39,552 bases of DNA, from positions 1-39,552 of the forward strand of contig JAATFV010000028.1 in NCBI GenBank assembly GCA_015655015.1, read 5' to 3'. The DNA comes from Chitinophagales bacterium. GTDB lineage: Bacteria; Bacteroidota; Bacteroidia; Chitinophagales; Chitinophagaceae. Each line of letters begins with the position of its first letter. The stretch's first letter is position 1. Shown here in pieces: positions 7,372 through 17,600 of the stretch. Position numbers and translations under genes: made by a program. The notes under the pieces are model-generated. The model was not told the DNA's origin and ran no database searches. It was given only the letters and a program-made list of their open reading frames with translations.

Positions 7372-9218
7372 TAGTAGCCTCTCACATTCTTCCCTTCCAT
7401 ATAATTCATAAAGGCCTTATTAACGACCCGGTTCCCGCCGGGAGTGGGATAGTTCCCGGTAAAATACCAGTCCCCGGTATTGGTGGGGCAGGCCTTATGC
7501 AGAGACTCGATCGTCTGGTAAATCACCTCAACCGGAGTCCGGATCTCCGGCGGTGTTATCAATTGGGCTATTTTATCGGAGATCTCCTGTGTCGTAAAGG
7601 GTTTATAGACATGTCTCACTACATTTTCCATGTGCAGCTGGCCCGTGCGCTGCAACTCCTTACACTTTTCATATAGCTCGTGCAGACAGGCTTCTTTCCC
7701 TCTTTCCTTCATCAGCTCAATAGCTGCCCGGAAAGCAATGAAGTCGCCCAGCTTACTCATATCGATCCCATAACAATCAGGATAGCGGATCTGCGGGGCC
7801 GAGGAGACGACAATGATCTTTTTAGGTTCCAGCCGGGCCAGCATACGCACAATGCTCTCCTTCAGAGTGGTTCCCCGGACAATGGAATCGTCGATCACCA
7901 CCAGGGTATCCAATCCTTTGTTGACCGTGCCATAGGTGACATCATATACGTGCTGCACCATCTCATTACGGCTGACATCTTCTGTAATGAACGTGCGCAT
8001 TTTTACGTCCTTAATCGCCACTTTTTCCACTCTTATCTTGCGGCTGACCATCTCTACCAGCTTTTCTTCCGTAACATCCTTCCCCCAGGAGAGAATGCGC
8101 TGGATCTTTACCTTTTCCAGGTAATCGTCCAATCCTTTCCAAAGACCATAAAAAGCCACTTCCGCCGTATTGGGAATAAAAGACAGGATCGTATTCTTCA
8201 GATCGTGGTCGACCGCATTCAGGATCTGTTCGCTGAGGTTATATCCCAGTGCGATCCTTTCCCTGTAAATCTTTTCATCGCTGCCCCTGGAAAAGTAGAT
8301 CCTTTCAAAACTACAGGCCCGGCGCTGCGCAGGTTCCAGTATTTTTTCAACGGAGACCGTCCCATCGGCTTTTACGATCAGGCCCTTGCCGGGCATCAGC
8401 TCCATCACTTCGTTCTCACCCACATTGAATACGGTACGAATGGCGGATCGCTCAGAGGCGGCAACCACCACATCCTCATTGATATAATAATAGGCGGGCC
8501 TTATTCCATTGGCATCCCGGAAAACAAAGCTGTCCCCGTTGCCCAGCAGGCCCCCGACCGTAAATCCGCCGTCAAACAGGGATACGGCTTTGCGTAATAA
8601 GCTGACCAGGTCCAGGTTGCCCGGGGAGGCCTCATCAGCCTTGACCTGGAAATGATGGATAACCTCCATCATAGCCGCCAGATCACTCTGTTTCTGAAAC
8701 TCACCGGGATCGATCCCGATCAGGTCGAACAGCTCATCCGTATTGACCAGGTTGAAATTACCGGCCAGGGCAAGATTCCTGGCAGGAATGGTATTCCGTT
8801 TTATAAAAGGATGACAGAATTCAGTATTGTTCCTGCCCTGGGTGCCATAACGGAGATGTCCTAAAAGAACCTCTCCCAGGAAAGAGATATGCCCTTTCAT
8901 CAGGCCGGGGTGTTTGGTGATATCCGGCTGATATTGTTCCAGCTCTTTTACTTCTCCCAGGATCCTGGCGAAAATATCCGCAATAGGCTGATTGTTACTA
9001 CTCCGTATTCTGTGCAGGAAAGGATGACCAGGCTCCGTATTCAACTTCACCGCAGCAACTCCTGCCCCATCCTGTCCCCGGTTGTGCTGCTTTTCCATCA
9101 GCAGGTACAATTTGTTCAGGCCATACAGAACGGTCCCGTATTGCTGCAAATAGTAGGAGAACGGCTTACGTAATCGGATGAATGCCAGACCGCATTCATG
9201 TTTTATGTCATCGCTCAT
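7371..9218 (-). CDS. purF: Amidophosphoribosyltransferase
   Basis: PurF makes phosphoribosylamine from PRPP and glutamine, the first committed step of purine synthesis. The N-terminal class II glutaminase domain has its nucleophile Cys9 after an eight-residue propeptide (MSDDIKHE), and the RGQDGAGV motif follows. The C-terminal phosphoribosyltransferase domain carries the PRPP-binding motif VVIDDSIVRGTT near residues 450-460. At 615 residues it is longer than the roughly 500-residue E. coli enzyme, and the extra length lies in inserts as in other Bacteroidota. It stands between the two paralogous response regulators with no evident functional relation to them. Confidence 0.93.
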   Translation of the reverse strand: MSDDIKHECGLAFIRLRKPFSYYLQQYGTVLYGLNKLYLLMEKQHNRGQDGAGVAAVKLNTEPGHPFLHRIRSSNNQPIADIFARILGEVKELEQYQPDITKHPGLMKGHISFLGEVLLGHLRYGTQGRNNTEFCHPFIKRNTIPARNLALAGNFNLVNTDELFDLIGIDPGEFQKQSDLAAMMEVIHHFQVKADEASPGNLDLVSLLRKAVSLFDGGFTVGGLLGNGDSFVFRDANGIRPAYYYINEDVVVAASERSAIRTVFNVGENEVMELMPGKGLIVKADGTVSVEKILEPAQRRACSFERIYFSRGSDEKIYRERIALGYNLSEQILNAVDHDLKNTILSFIPNTAEVAFYGLWKGLDDYLEKVKIQRILSWGKDVTEEKLVEMVSRKIRVEKVAIKDVKMRTFITEDVSRNEMVQHVYDVTYGTVNKGLDTLVVIDDSIVRGTTLKESIVRMLARLEPKKIIVVSSAPQIRYPDCYGIDMSKLGDFIAFRAAIELMKERGKEACLHELYEKCKELQRTGQLHMENVVRHVYKPFTTQEISDKIAQLITPPEIRTPVEVIYQTIESLHKACPTNTGDWYFTGNYPTPGGNRVVNKAFMNYMEGKNVRGY

Positions 9219-9234
9219 GAAGAAAAATGAAGCG

Positions 9235-9242
9235 CAAAGTTA
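9235..9242 (-). promoter_or_regulatory. Promoter -7 box for purF
   Basis: On the minus strand the site reads TAACTTTG, an exact TAnnTTTG, 16 bases before the purF ATG. TTTG-like elements upstream are present but not at the usual 19-base spacing. Confidence 0.45.
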
Positions 9243-9287
9243 CCGATAAAATTGATAACAAAAAGACAAAGTAGAAGGCGAGAAAAA

Positions 9288-9416
9288 ACCCCCAGTCTTC
9301 ATAGGCTTGGGGGCGGTGTTTCAACAGGATTTTGGAACACTCTTTTCTGGGAACCGGAATCCCCTGGTTTTTCTAAGGATTGGATTTTACAGGATAAAAT
9401 TCCGTTAAAGCCCCTT
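9288..9416 (-). ncRNA. Candidate structured small RNA or leader
   Basis: On the minus strand this stretch folds into a hairpin of GG-ATTTTA/TAAAAT-CC, a GTGTT/AACAC stem, and finally CCCCCAAG...CTGGGGG followed by TTTTTT (9284-9315), a good intrinsic terminator. It lies between the terminator of the second response regulator and the purF promoter, so that last terminator has no protein gene to serve. A short independent transcript of about 110-130 bases, or a premature-termination leader of purF if a promoter lies further up, would explain it. I do not recognise a known RNA family. Confidence 0.35.
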
Positions 9417-9430
9417 ATTTAAAAAGAAAA

Positions 9431-9452
9431 AGAGCCCCGAATTCGGCGCTCT
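9431..9452 (-). terminator. Terminator of the second response regulator
   Basis: On the minus strand AGAGCGCC-GAATTC-GGGGCTCT forms an almost perfect stem with one internal mismatch, followed by TTTTCTTTTT. It starts 40 bases after the regulator's stop codon. Confidence 0.75.
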
Positions 9453-9491
9453 AAGAGAAAAATTATCAGGACTTAGGTGTTTCTGCCTACC

Positions 9492-10133
9492 CTAAATATA
9501 GGTTGCATTCGTATTAATAAAATTCACCAGGGATGCTGAGTTCTTGAGTTTCAATTTTTTGAGAATATTATGCCGGTGCACCTCCACCGTTTTCAGGGAA
9601 ATATTCAGGCTGGTGGCAATTTCCTTGGAAGAAAGGCCTTCCTTGATAAAATTGATGATCTGCATTTCCCTTTCGGTCAGGGCATTTATATTGGGAGAGT
9701 CTTCCTTTTCATCCAGCAGCTGCTCGGAAATAATATTCTTTATCTCGTCACATATATATTTATTGCCATGATTGACTTCCAGGATGGCCTTGATCATCTC
9801 TTCCTTGGATGAATTCTTCGTAACATATCCCCTGGCGCCCATTTGCAGCATCTTTTTGGCATAGGCGGGCTGGGAATGCATCGAGACCCCGATCACCTTA
9901 GAGCCGGGAGAGATTTTCCGTATCCTTTGTGTAGCTTCCAGGCCCGAAAACGGGGCCATATTGATATCCATTAATACAACATGTGGGCGTTTGGCTTTTG
10001 CCAGTTCGACCGCTTCCTGCGCATCTCCACATTCAGCTATCACCTGGAACCGGGAATCACTGTTTAAAATATAGCTCCAGGTCTCTCTGATCAGCTTGTG
10101 GTCGTCGGCAATTAAGATATTGATCTTGCTCAT
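9492..10133 (-). CDS. LuxR/NarL-family response regulator, second copy
   Basis: A 213-residue receiver plus helix-turn-helix protein: Asp10/Asp11 and phospho-acceptor Asp56 (HVVLMDINM) in the receiver, LSSKEIATSLNISLKTVEVHRHNIL in the DNA-binding domain. It lies 72 bases downstream of a large histidine kinase on the same strand, so the two probably form a two-component pair. The recognition helix is nearly identical to that of the copy at 6344-6985, so both may bind the same sites. A clear terminator follows. Confidence 0.95.
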   Translation of the reverse strand: MSKINILIADDHKLIRETWSYILNSDSRFQVIAECGDAQEAVELAKAKRPHVVLMDINMAPFSGLEATQRIRKISPGSKVIGVSMHSQPAYAKKMLQMGARGYVTKNSSKEEMIKAILEVNHGNKYICDEIKNIISEQLLDEKEDSPNINALTEREMQIINFIKEGLSSKEIATSLNISLKTVEVHRHNILKKLKLKNSASLVNFINTNATYI

Positions 10134-10205
10134 ATAGGATTGTTTTAAAGTTTATATATATGACACCTTCGGCCTGACTGAAGTATAGCCTTAGGTATAA
10201 AAGCT

Positions 10206-10301
10206 CTAATGTCTGGCCTTCGTCGGAGCGTCCGTCCTCGCTCCTCCCCGGCCATAACCTTCACTTCGTTTGGTTAGGCCGCGAACCTCCGGATCGTTTT
10301 G
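10206..10301. repeat. Hairpin-rich element forming the 3' end of the kinase gene
   Basis: Two stems lie in the final 96 bases: CGGCCATAACC (10249-10259) with GGTTAGGCCG (10272-10281), and GGAGCG (10225-10230) with CGCTCC (10239-10244). They encode the Arg/Gly-rich tail beyond the conserved HATPase fold. Only one copy is in the window, so calling it a dispersed repeat is an inference. Confidence 0.35.
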
Positions 10302-13007
10302 GACAGGAACCTGAACTCTGAGTTTGCAACCGTGGCCCGGCGAGGACATGATCGTCACCTTTCCTCCAAAAAGATCCGCTCTGCTCATGATATTGGAAAG
10401 GCCGAGGCCTTTTTTATTCTTCACTTTATCAGGATTAAATCCTTTCCCGTCGTCGGTAATGTTCAGCTCGATCCTGTTTTCCGTTTCTTCAAGGATCAGC
10501 TCGATGATGAGGTTCCTGGCGCCGGAATGCTTCAATACATTGTTGATCTGCTCCTGAATGATGCGGAACAGCATTAGCTTCTCCTTATCGCTGATCCTTT
10601 CGTCGAATTTACCTACGGGGTAAAACTCAACATGGATCGCCCGGGTGGTCTTGACGCTTTCCACCAGGTCGGCAATGGAGTCCTGCAGGCCCAGATCGCC
10701 AATGCTCGCCGGCACCAGGGATCTGGAAATATTCCGGATCTCATGGATCGCCTCATGAATATTCTCAGCGCTCCGGCTGATCAGGTCCAATCGCTCCTTA
10801 GGATCATTTTTGGCCAGCTCCAGGTACAACTTTGTTGTAGAAAGGATCTGGTTGATATTGTCATGCAATTCCTTTCCGATCTCCGCTCTTTCTTTTTCCT
10901 GTGCATCCACCATCGCCTGTGCGATTATCTTTTGCTTATTAAGCTCTTGTTTCAACAGTCTCTTTTCCATCTCCCTCTTTCCGGTAATATCCTGCAGGGA
11001 CCCTACCATACGGATCACTTTTCCATCTTTTCCGAAGATAAGAAACCCTCTGTCGGAGACCAGGGCATATTTTGCATCGGATCTTTTAAAGCGGTATTCC
11101 TCCAGCCAAAGGTCCTTACTTTTCCTGCGCATAAATTTATTCATATTCTTCAGAACCCTCTCCCTGTCTTCCGGATGGATATGCATCTCCCAAAATTTTC
11201 TTGTCCGGACCTTAGGGCCAGGCTTATGGCCGAACTGGTCATAGAAACCTTCGCCCCAGAAATAGAGCCCTGTATGAATATCCAGATCCCAGATAGCGTC
11301 ATTCGTAGCCTTTGTGGCCAGCGTATACCGTTCATTGCTGATACTCAGCTCTTCTTCCGCTCTCTTGCTTTCGATGATGATCGTTACCAGGTTGGCAGCC
11401 CGTTCAATGATATCTAATTCAACAGGGGTAGGACTTTTGGACGTAGTATAATAAACGGCAAGAGCTGCCAGCACATCCCCTTTCGCATCGAGTATGGGGA
11501 AGGACCAGCAGGCACGAAGCCCGAATTTCAGGGCCAGCTCCTCATGACCTTGCCATAAGGGGTCCGTTTCAATATCGGAAACGATCACTTTTTCTTTCCG
11601 GAACATGGCCGTACCACAGCTTCCTGCGACGGGACCGATTAGCAGCCCGTCAATAGCATGTGCATAAATAGTGGGCAGGCCGGGTGCGGAAAGCAGCTTT
11701 ACACAAAGTCGCTCGCTATCCAATGTCAGCACGCAGCAGGACATGCCCGGAAATATCTTTTCTATGCCTTTGAGAAAGTAATTCAGGATAGCCCGCAGAG
11801 AGGCTTTTTTCCTGGAATTCATTTCCAGCACTTTTTTCTCCAGCGCCAGCAGCATTTCCTGCTTTTTTCGTACGGTCACATCCTTGAAGTAAACGAATAA
11901 CCCCTGTGCAGAGGGATACACGCTCATTTCCAGCCATCGATCAAAGCCCTCATTGTATTGCTCAAGTGTGACCGTCATTTTCTTTGAAAAGGCCTTTCGA
12001 AAGGATTGATACGTGTCCGTATCCACCAATTCCGGTAAACTTTCCCGGATGGACTGTCCTACCATTTCCATAGCGGAACGGTGGGTAATCCTCTCGGCCT
12101 CATGGTTCCAAAGGGTAACTTTGAAAGTGCTGTCCAGCACAAAAAAACCGTCCGTTATGCTTTCCAGGATATTCGTTATCTGCTCGGAATATTGGCGCAG
12201 CTGCATTTCCACCTTTTTCCTGTCCTGCTGCGCCAGCTTATTCTCCGTAATATCCTTGTTAACAGCCATTATTCCGGTGATCCGCTCTTCATTGTCCCTG
12301 ATGTATCGGATAGAACTAATAAGGTACGATTTTTTTCCGTCTCCTGAAACATAGATCGCTTCTCCATCCCAATACCCCTTTTCCCCGAACACCTTTTTCA
12401 CCGCTTCTTCCGTCGTATCCAGGTACTCATAGTGGACCAATTGCCCGAAATGCCGGCCAATCGCCTGGTCAGCGGGAATGCCATAGAACTTTTCGGCTGC
12501 CTTATTCCAATAGATGATCTGGTCCTGAAGGTCGGTCGTAAAAATAATATCGGAAACGTATCTGACCAGGCTGGCCTGATACTGCAATTCATCTTCCGCC
12601 GCACGGGAATGATCCCGGTTATCGGCGGTAAGAGGATGGGAATCATTTGGATAAATCTTCATGCCGCTTAGTTGCCAGTTTCCTGTCTCTCCTTCCGAAG
12701 TGAATGCCGGAGTGGGGATCCAACGGATCAGACAAGGCTTTGTACCTGGTCCGGAGAGAGACAGGTCAATGAGTTTGGGCAGGGTTGATTTCGGAAAATG
12801 ATCCGGCAATTCGGGGGTGAGCTTGCCTAATCCGGCAAAAACTTCCAGTATGTTCTTTTCCAGGAACAGGAAAATATTTCTCTTCTTAAGCAGGGCGGCG
12901 AATCGGGCGCAAGTTGCCTTAATAGCCCCATCTGAAGCAATTTCAATAAAATAAGGTTGTATAAACTGCTCTCTCGTAGGCACGGATTTGGGGGCACTAC
13001 TTAGCAT
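10206..13007 (-). CDS. PAS/GAF sensor histidine kinase of the NarX/DesK type
   Basis: A 933-residue soluble kinase without membrane segments. Order of parts: a weak N-terminal sensory region (1-130), PAS (about 145-255), PAS (280-385), GAF (405-550), PAS with PAC tail (560-680), the HisKA_3 dimerisation helix with phospho-His715 in IGKELHDN, and the HATPase_c domain with Asn822 and DDGKGF (852-857). HisKA_3 kinases pair with LuxR-type regulators, matching the downstream gene. A signal in the cytoplasm, possibly redox or a small ligand, is likely sensed. The last 30 residues, after the HATPase strand KLRVQVPV, are low-complexity and encoded by a hairpin-rich repeat-like stretch. Confidence 0.93.
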   Translation of the reverse strand: MLSSAPKSVPTREQFIQPYFIEIASDGAIKATCARFAALLKKRNIFLFLEKNILEVFAGLGKLTPELPDHFPKSTLPKLIDLSLSGPGTKPCLIRWIPTPAFTSEGETGNWQLSGMKIYPNDSHPLTADNRDHSRAAEDELQYQASLVRYVSDIIFTTDLQDQIIYWNKAAEKFYGIPADQAIGRHFGQLVHYEYLDTTEEAVKKVFGEKGYWDGEAIYVSGDGKKSYLISSIRYIRDNEERITGIMAVNKDITENKLAQQDRKKVEMQLRQYSEQITNILESITDGFFVLDSTFKVTLWNHEAERITHRSAMEMVGQSIRESLPELVDTDTYQSFRKAFSKKMTVTLEQYNEGFDRWLEMSVYPSAQGLFVYFKDVTVRKKQEMLLALEKKVLEMNSRKKASLRAILNYFLKGIEKIFPGMSCCVLTLDSERLCVKLLSAPGLPTIYAHAIDGLLIGPVAGSCGTAMFRKEKVIVSDIETDPLWQGHEELALKFGLRACWSFPILDAKGDVLAALAVYYTTSKSPTPVELDIIERAANLVTIIIESKRAEEELSISNERYTLATKATNDAIWDLDIHTGLYFWGEGFYDQFGHKPGPKVRTRKFWEMHIHPEDRERVLKNMNKFMRRKSKDLWLEEYRFKRSDAKYALVSDRGFLIFGKDGKVIRMVGSLQDITGKREMEKRLLKQELNKQKIIAQAMVDAQEKERAEIGKELHDNINQILSTTKLYLELAKNDPKERLDLISRSAENIHEAIHEIRNISRSLVPASIGDLGLQDSIADLVESVKTTRAIHVEFYPVGKFDERISDKEKLMLFRIIQEQINNVLKHSGARNLIIELILEETENRIELNITDDGKGFNPDKVKNKKGLGLSNIMSRADLFGGKVTIMSSPGHGCKLRVQVPVQNDPEVRGLTKRSEGYGRGGARTDAPTKARH

Positions 13008-13186
13008 ACTATTTGAATATTGTCAGATTTTTCCGGGCACACAATACCGGAGATCCGCTCTTAAAAACTCAGCGCATCCCCGAAAATGGCGGCCTTCGTA
13101 AAAGTACGGTATCAAATTACTAAAGATGCCGCTATGCCAGACTAATTAAGACACTATTTCGGAACAACTAAGGGTTAATCCTTAAG

Positions 13187-14557
13187 TTAATTACCGGCTG
13201 TTGCTGAGTTGGTCGCCCATTTCTTAAGATTAGCGCAATTCCGGTATTCTCCGTCGATCATTATGTAAAAGGTGGGAATCTTGCTGCCGAACCATTTTTC
13301 CAGGACCGCAGATTTCTTTTCATCCAATGCGCGGCTGGCTACCCGGTTGTAATCATCTTTCAGGTTCTCCCGATGAGGCTCGGACTTGGAGACCATCAAT
13401 ACGATCCGAACGCCTTTCTTTCCTCTTTCATCCGTGAACGTAGTGGGTTTGGAGTATTCTCCGGCCTTGAGATTGGAATTCTTCAACAGGAGGACCATAT
13501 CCTTATCCAGCTGATCGATGGTAAGGAAGGTAGAACCGTCCCGGCCCATGATCTGGCCGGCGGTAGACTTTGCATTATCGTCATCACTGTATTTGGCGAT
13601 TGCTTCCCCAAAGCCGAAAACATTTGCCATCAGCTGCGTGCGTATGGAATCCAGCTTGGCGGTTGCATCACTTATTTCCGGCGCCGTGATCTGGGGTATT
13701 TTCAAAATATGTCTTACCACCGCATCATCTCCGTTACGGCTGACCATCTGGATGATATGATACCCATATTTACTTTTAATGACCGGGGAAACCTGTCCTT
13801 CTTTCAGGCGGAAGGCCGTGGCAAAGAAAATCGGGTCCCACATTTTACTATCGTTGCGGTTTAATTCGATCTGCCCGCCCTTTTCCTTACTGCCGGGGTC
13901 GTCTGAATAAAACTGGGCGAGGGTCGCAAACTTTTTTGATCCGTCCTCTACCTGTTTTTTATACTCATTCAATTCGTCGATGGCCAGTCTTTCAATATCC
14001 CGGCTTGCCTTAGGATAGAGCACAAGCTGGCTCAGCTGTAATTCCGATTCGTAAAATATAAGCTTATCCTTGGGGATCTTCTCATAATAATCCTTTACTT
14101 CCGTGGGCGTGATCTTGATATCTTCCACGATCTTCTGCCGCATGGACTGAGCCTGGCGTTGCTCGCGTATGCTTGGACGCATGTCCTGTTTGAGCTGGTA
14201 TACCGTTCTTTGCGCGATCTGTTCCAGCGCCTCTTTACCGTTATAGAGATTTATAAAGTACCGGATCTTCTGATCCAGCTCTGCATCGACCTCTTCATCG
14301 CTGACCGGAAGGGAATCTCTTTCGGATTGCAATACCAGCGCCTTCTGGATCAGCATATTATCCAATATAGTACATTCGTCTGTGGCCGTGCCTCCGTTAC
14401 GTTGCATATCCGCAGCAGCTGTCGCTAATTCTGATCTCAGAATGATCTTATCGCCCAGGATGCCGGCGATCTTATCAGCCACCACTTTTGCCTGCTGGGC
14501 AAAACTGGTACCCAGTACAAATAAAAGGGCAGGTATGAGAAGGATTCTTTTAATCAT
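13187..14557 (-). CDS. surA: SurA-like periplasmic peptidyl-prolyl isomerase
   Basis: A 456-residue exported chaperone. The signal peptide ends at about residue 20 (SFAQQ). A SurA N-terminal helical domain follows (IAGILGDKIILRSEL), then a parvulin domain (about 175-285: LQLSQLV, FYSDDPGSKEKGG, VIKSKYGYHIIQM) and a second, more divergent one (about 285-400). SurA-type proteins escort outer-membrane barrel proteins. It lies 90 bases after infB on the same strand but is separated from it by a terminator-like hairpin, so it probably has its own promoter. Confidence 0.88.
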   Translation of the reverse strand: MIKRILLIPALLFVLGTSFAQQAKVVADKIAGILGDKIILRSELATAAADMQRNGGTATDECTILDNMLIQKALVLQSERDSLPVSDEEVDAELDQKIRYFINLYNGKEALEQIAQRTVYQLKQDMRPSIREQRQAQSMRQKIVEDIKITPTEVKDYYEKIPKDKLIFYESELQLSQLVLYPKASRDIERLAIDELNEYKKQVEDGSKKFATLAQFYSDDPGSKEKGGQIELNRNDSKMWDPIFFATAFRLKEGQVSPVIKSKYGYHIIQMVSRNGDDAVVRHILKIPQITAPEISDATAKLDSIRTQLMANVFGFGEAIAKYSDDDNAKSTAGQIMGRDGSTFLTIDQLDKDMVLLLKNSNLKAGEYSKPTTFTDERGKKGVRIVLMVSKSEPHRENLKDDYNRVASRALDEKKSAVLEKWFGSKIPTFYIMIDGEYRNCANLKKWATNSATAGN

Positions 14558-14566
14558 AATAATTAT

Positions 14567-14581
14567 TGGACCTGAGGTCCA
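14567..14581. promoter_or_regulatory. Perfect inverted repeat in the surA leader
   Basis: TGGACC-TGA-GGTCCA lies 9 bases upstream of the surA ATG. The position suggests an operator or a short RNA hairpin in the translation initiation region. No regulator is identified. Confidence 0.4.
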
Positions 14582-14615
14582 TTCAAGCTTTAAAATTACT
14601 TTTATACCATCAGCA

Positions 14616-14637
14616 AATACCCCCTTACGGGGGCATT
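14616..14637 (-). terminator. Terminator after infB
   Basis: On the minus strand AAATGCCCCC-GTAA-GGGGGTATTT is a strong stem 10 bases after the infB stop codon. The following tract is ATTTG rather than a long T-run, so efficiency may be partial. Confidence 0.6.
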
Positions 14638-14647
14638 TAACAAAAGT

Positions 14648-17600
14648 TTAGAGTGTGCGCTTTACCTCTTCTTCTTCGTAAGCTTCTACGATATCACCCA
14701 CCCGGAGATCATTAAAATTCTTAATGGTCAATCCGCATTCCATGCTGGAAGCCACTTCTTTCACATCATCCTTGAACCGCTTGAGGGAGGCCAGCTCTGC
14801 GGAAGCGCCTTCCCCGATCGGATAGATCACGATGCCATCGCGTACCAGGCGGATCTTCGCATTGCGGAAGATCTTTCCTTCCAGGACAAAACAGCCGGCC
14901 ACCGTAGCCTTATCGAACTTGAACACATTCCGCACTTCCACATTTGCCACCACTTTCTCCTGGATCTTCGGTTCCAGCATCCCTTCCATGGCGCTCTTCA
15001 CCTCTTCGATGGCATTGTAAATGATCGAATACGTCTTGATTTCCACCCCTTCCGTTTCAGCGAGGCGGGAAGCCTGTGAAGAAGGCCGGACGTTAAAGCC
15101 GACGATCACAGCGTCAGAAGCGGTAGCGAGCAGCACATCACTTTCCGTGATCGCGCCTACGGCCTTATGCACCACGCGAACGGCAATCTCTTCCGTAGAT
15201 AGTTTCTGCAAGGAATCGCTTAATGCTTCTACTGAGCCATCCACGTCTCCCTTTATGATCAGGTTCAGCTCCTTGAAGTTTCCAAGGGCCAGGCGTCGGC
15301 CGATCTCATCGAGCGTAATATGTTTCTTCGTCCGGATACCCTGCTCACGAAGGATCTGGGCCCGTTTATTGGCTACTTCCTTCGCTTCGCTTTCATCCGC
15401 ATAAACTTTAAATTTTTCACCTGCCTGCGGAGCGCCGTTAAGGCCCAGGAGCAGTACGGGCGTCGTTGGAGGAGCGCTGTCCACGCGTTTGTTACGCTCG
15501 TTGAACATCGCTTTTACACGGCCATAATACTGCCCGGAGACCACCAGGTCACCGCTATGGAGCGTACCATTCTGGACCAATACGGTAGCTACATACCCAC
15601 GTCCCTTATCCAGGGAAGCTTCAATGACGCTGCCGGAGCCTTCGCGATCGGGATTTGCTTTCAGGTCGAGCAGCTCTGCTTCCAATCCTATTTTTTCCAG
15701 TAAAAGATCGATATTCAGTCCCTTCTTGGCGGATATTTCCTGTGACTGGAATTTTCCACCCCAATCTTCTACCAGGATATTCATACCGGCCAGCTGTTCC
15801 TTGATCTTTTCCGGATTAGCGCCGTCCCTGTCTATTTTATTGATGGCAAAGACCATGGGCAGGCCGGCAGCCTGGGCATGGGAAATAGCTTCTTTCGTCT
15901 GCGGCATCACAGCGTCATCGGCAGCGACCACGATCACCGCTACGTCAGCTGCTTTAGCACCACGGGCACGCATCGCAGTAAAGGCTTCGTGACCCGGCGT
16001 ATCCAGGAATGTGATCTTCTTTCCGGTAGCTGTCGTCACCTGGTAGGCGCCGATATGCTGCGTGATGCCCCCGGCTTCTCCGGCTACCACATTGGCGCTC
16101 CGGATATAATCCAGCAGGGAGGTCTTACCATGGTCGACGTGACCCATGATCGTAACTACGGGGGAACGGGGCAGCATTTCTTCCGCATCATCCTCTTCTT
16201 CCTCTTCTTCCATTTCCGCCGCATCGTCTATCCCTATGAATTCAACAACGTAGCCGAATTCACCGGCCACCAGCTCAATGACATCTGCTTCCAGGCGCTG
16301 GTTGATGGATACCATCATACCCAGGCTCATACATTTGCTGATTACCTCCGCATAACTTACGTCCATCAGGTTAGCCAGCTCGCTGACACTAATGAACTCT
16401 GTGACCTGCAGCCTGTTATCACCTATTTCGTCTCCACCGGTATGTTCAGCCATTTCATCGCGCTTGGCACGACGGTATTTTGCTTTCAGGCTTTTTCCAC
16501 GACCACCCGATCCGGCCAGCTTGGCCTGGGTCTGCCGTATCTTTTCCTGTATTTCTTTCTTATCAATTTCCTTTACTTCCCGGGGAGTGCTGCGGGGATC
16601 AGGCCGGCGATTGCCGCCGCCACCCTGGCCCTGACCGGCCCCACCGGCGCCACGGGGATTTCGCTGGATAGGAATACGATTCTGGCCGGGGGGACGCGTA
16701 TTACCGCCGCCACCCTGGTGTCCATGACCGGTTCCTCCGCCGCCGGCAGGAGGATTGTTGGGTCTTCCCCCTCCTCCGCCTCCGCCATTGTCTTTTTTCT
16801 CGATCGGGATTCTCTTCCGCTTCCTCTTCTCTTCAGAAGGCGGTTTGGGACGTGTATCGTTATTCAGAGGTAATTCTATTTTTCCAAGGATCTTCGGGCC
16901 TTCCAGCTTCTCAGCCTTGATGTTTTCTATTACAGGCGGGGCTTCATGCTCTTCTGCAACGGGCGCCTCTTCGGGTGGAATTTCCTTTGCCGGCGGTTCC
17001 GGCGGCGCCACTATCTCTTCCGGCAGGTGTACCGGCGGGGCTTCTGCAACAACGACTGCAGGCTCCTCATAGGGCAGCTCTTCCACAACGGGCTCCTCTA
17101 TTTTTTCTTCCTGCGGGAGCTCTTTTTCTTCGGGAGGTTCCGGCAACAGAGCCTCAACCGGCGATTCTTCGGGCTCCGCTACATGCGGTTCGACCCCATT
17201 CTCAGGTACCACCTTCTTTATTATGTTTTTAGGCCGGGTAGAAGAGTCGATCTTGGAAAGGTCGATCTTATTGATGACCTTAGGCCCTTCCAGCTCCGGC
17301 GCTTCAATCTTTGTTATTTCCGGCTCTTCGGGTTGTTTTTCTTCCACGACAGCTGCCGGAGGGATTACCACCGGCGGCTCTTCCACGACAGGCGTTTCTT
17401 CCTTAACAGCAGGCTTTTTAACGATCTCCTTCTTAAAGATTACCGTTTCATCCTCTTTTTTCTTTTTAGCTTCCAGGCTCCCCTTAGGCAGATCGATCTG
17501 ATCGCTCTTGATCTTGGCGACCTTATCCTGCTGGAATTCCTGCAGCAAAAAACGATACATATCCTCCGTCAGCTTTGACGTAGGTTTCAGATCGTCCTTG

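Noticed and set aside
7680..8597. Plus-strand open frame of 305 codons
   Set aside because: Fully antisense to the well-conserved purF gene; composition of a shadow frame.
16600..16800. Short tandem repeats with a possible CRISPR-like look
   Set aside because: These are glycine and proline codon runs in the IF-2 linker, not spaced direct repeats.
15878..16873. Plus-strand open frame of 331 codons
   Set aside because: Antisense to the low-complexity and GTPase parts of infB; no independent support.
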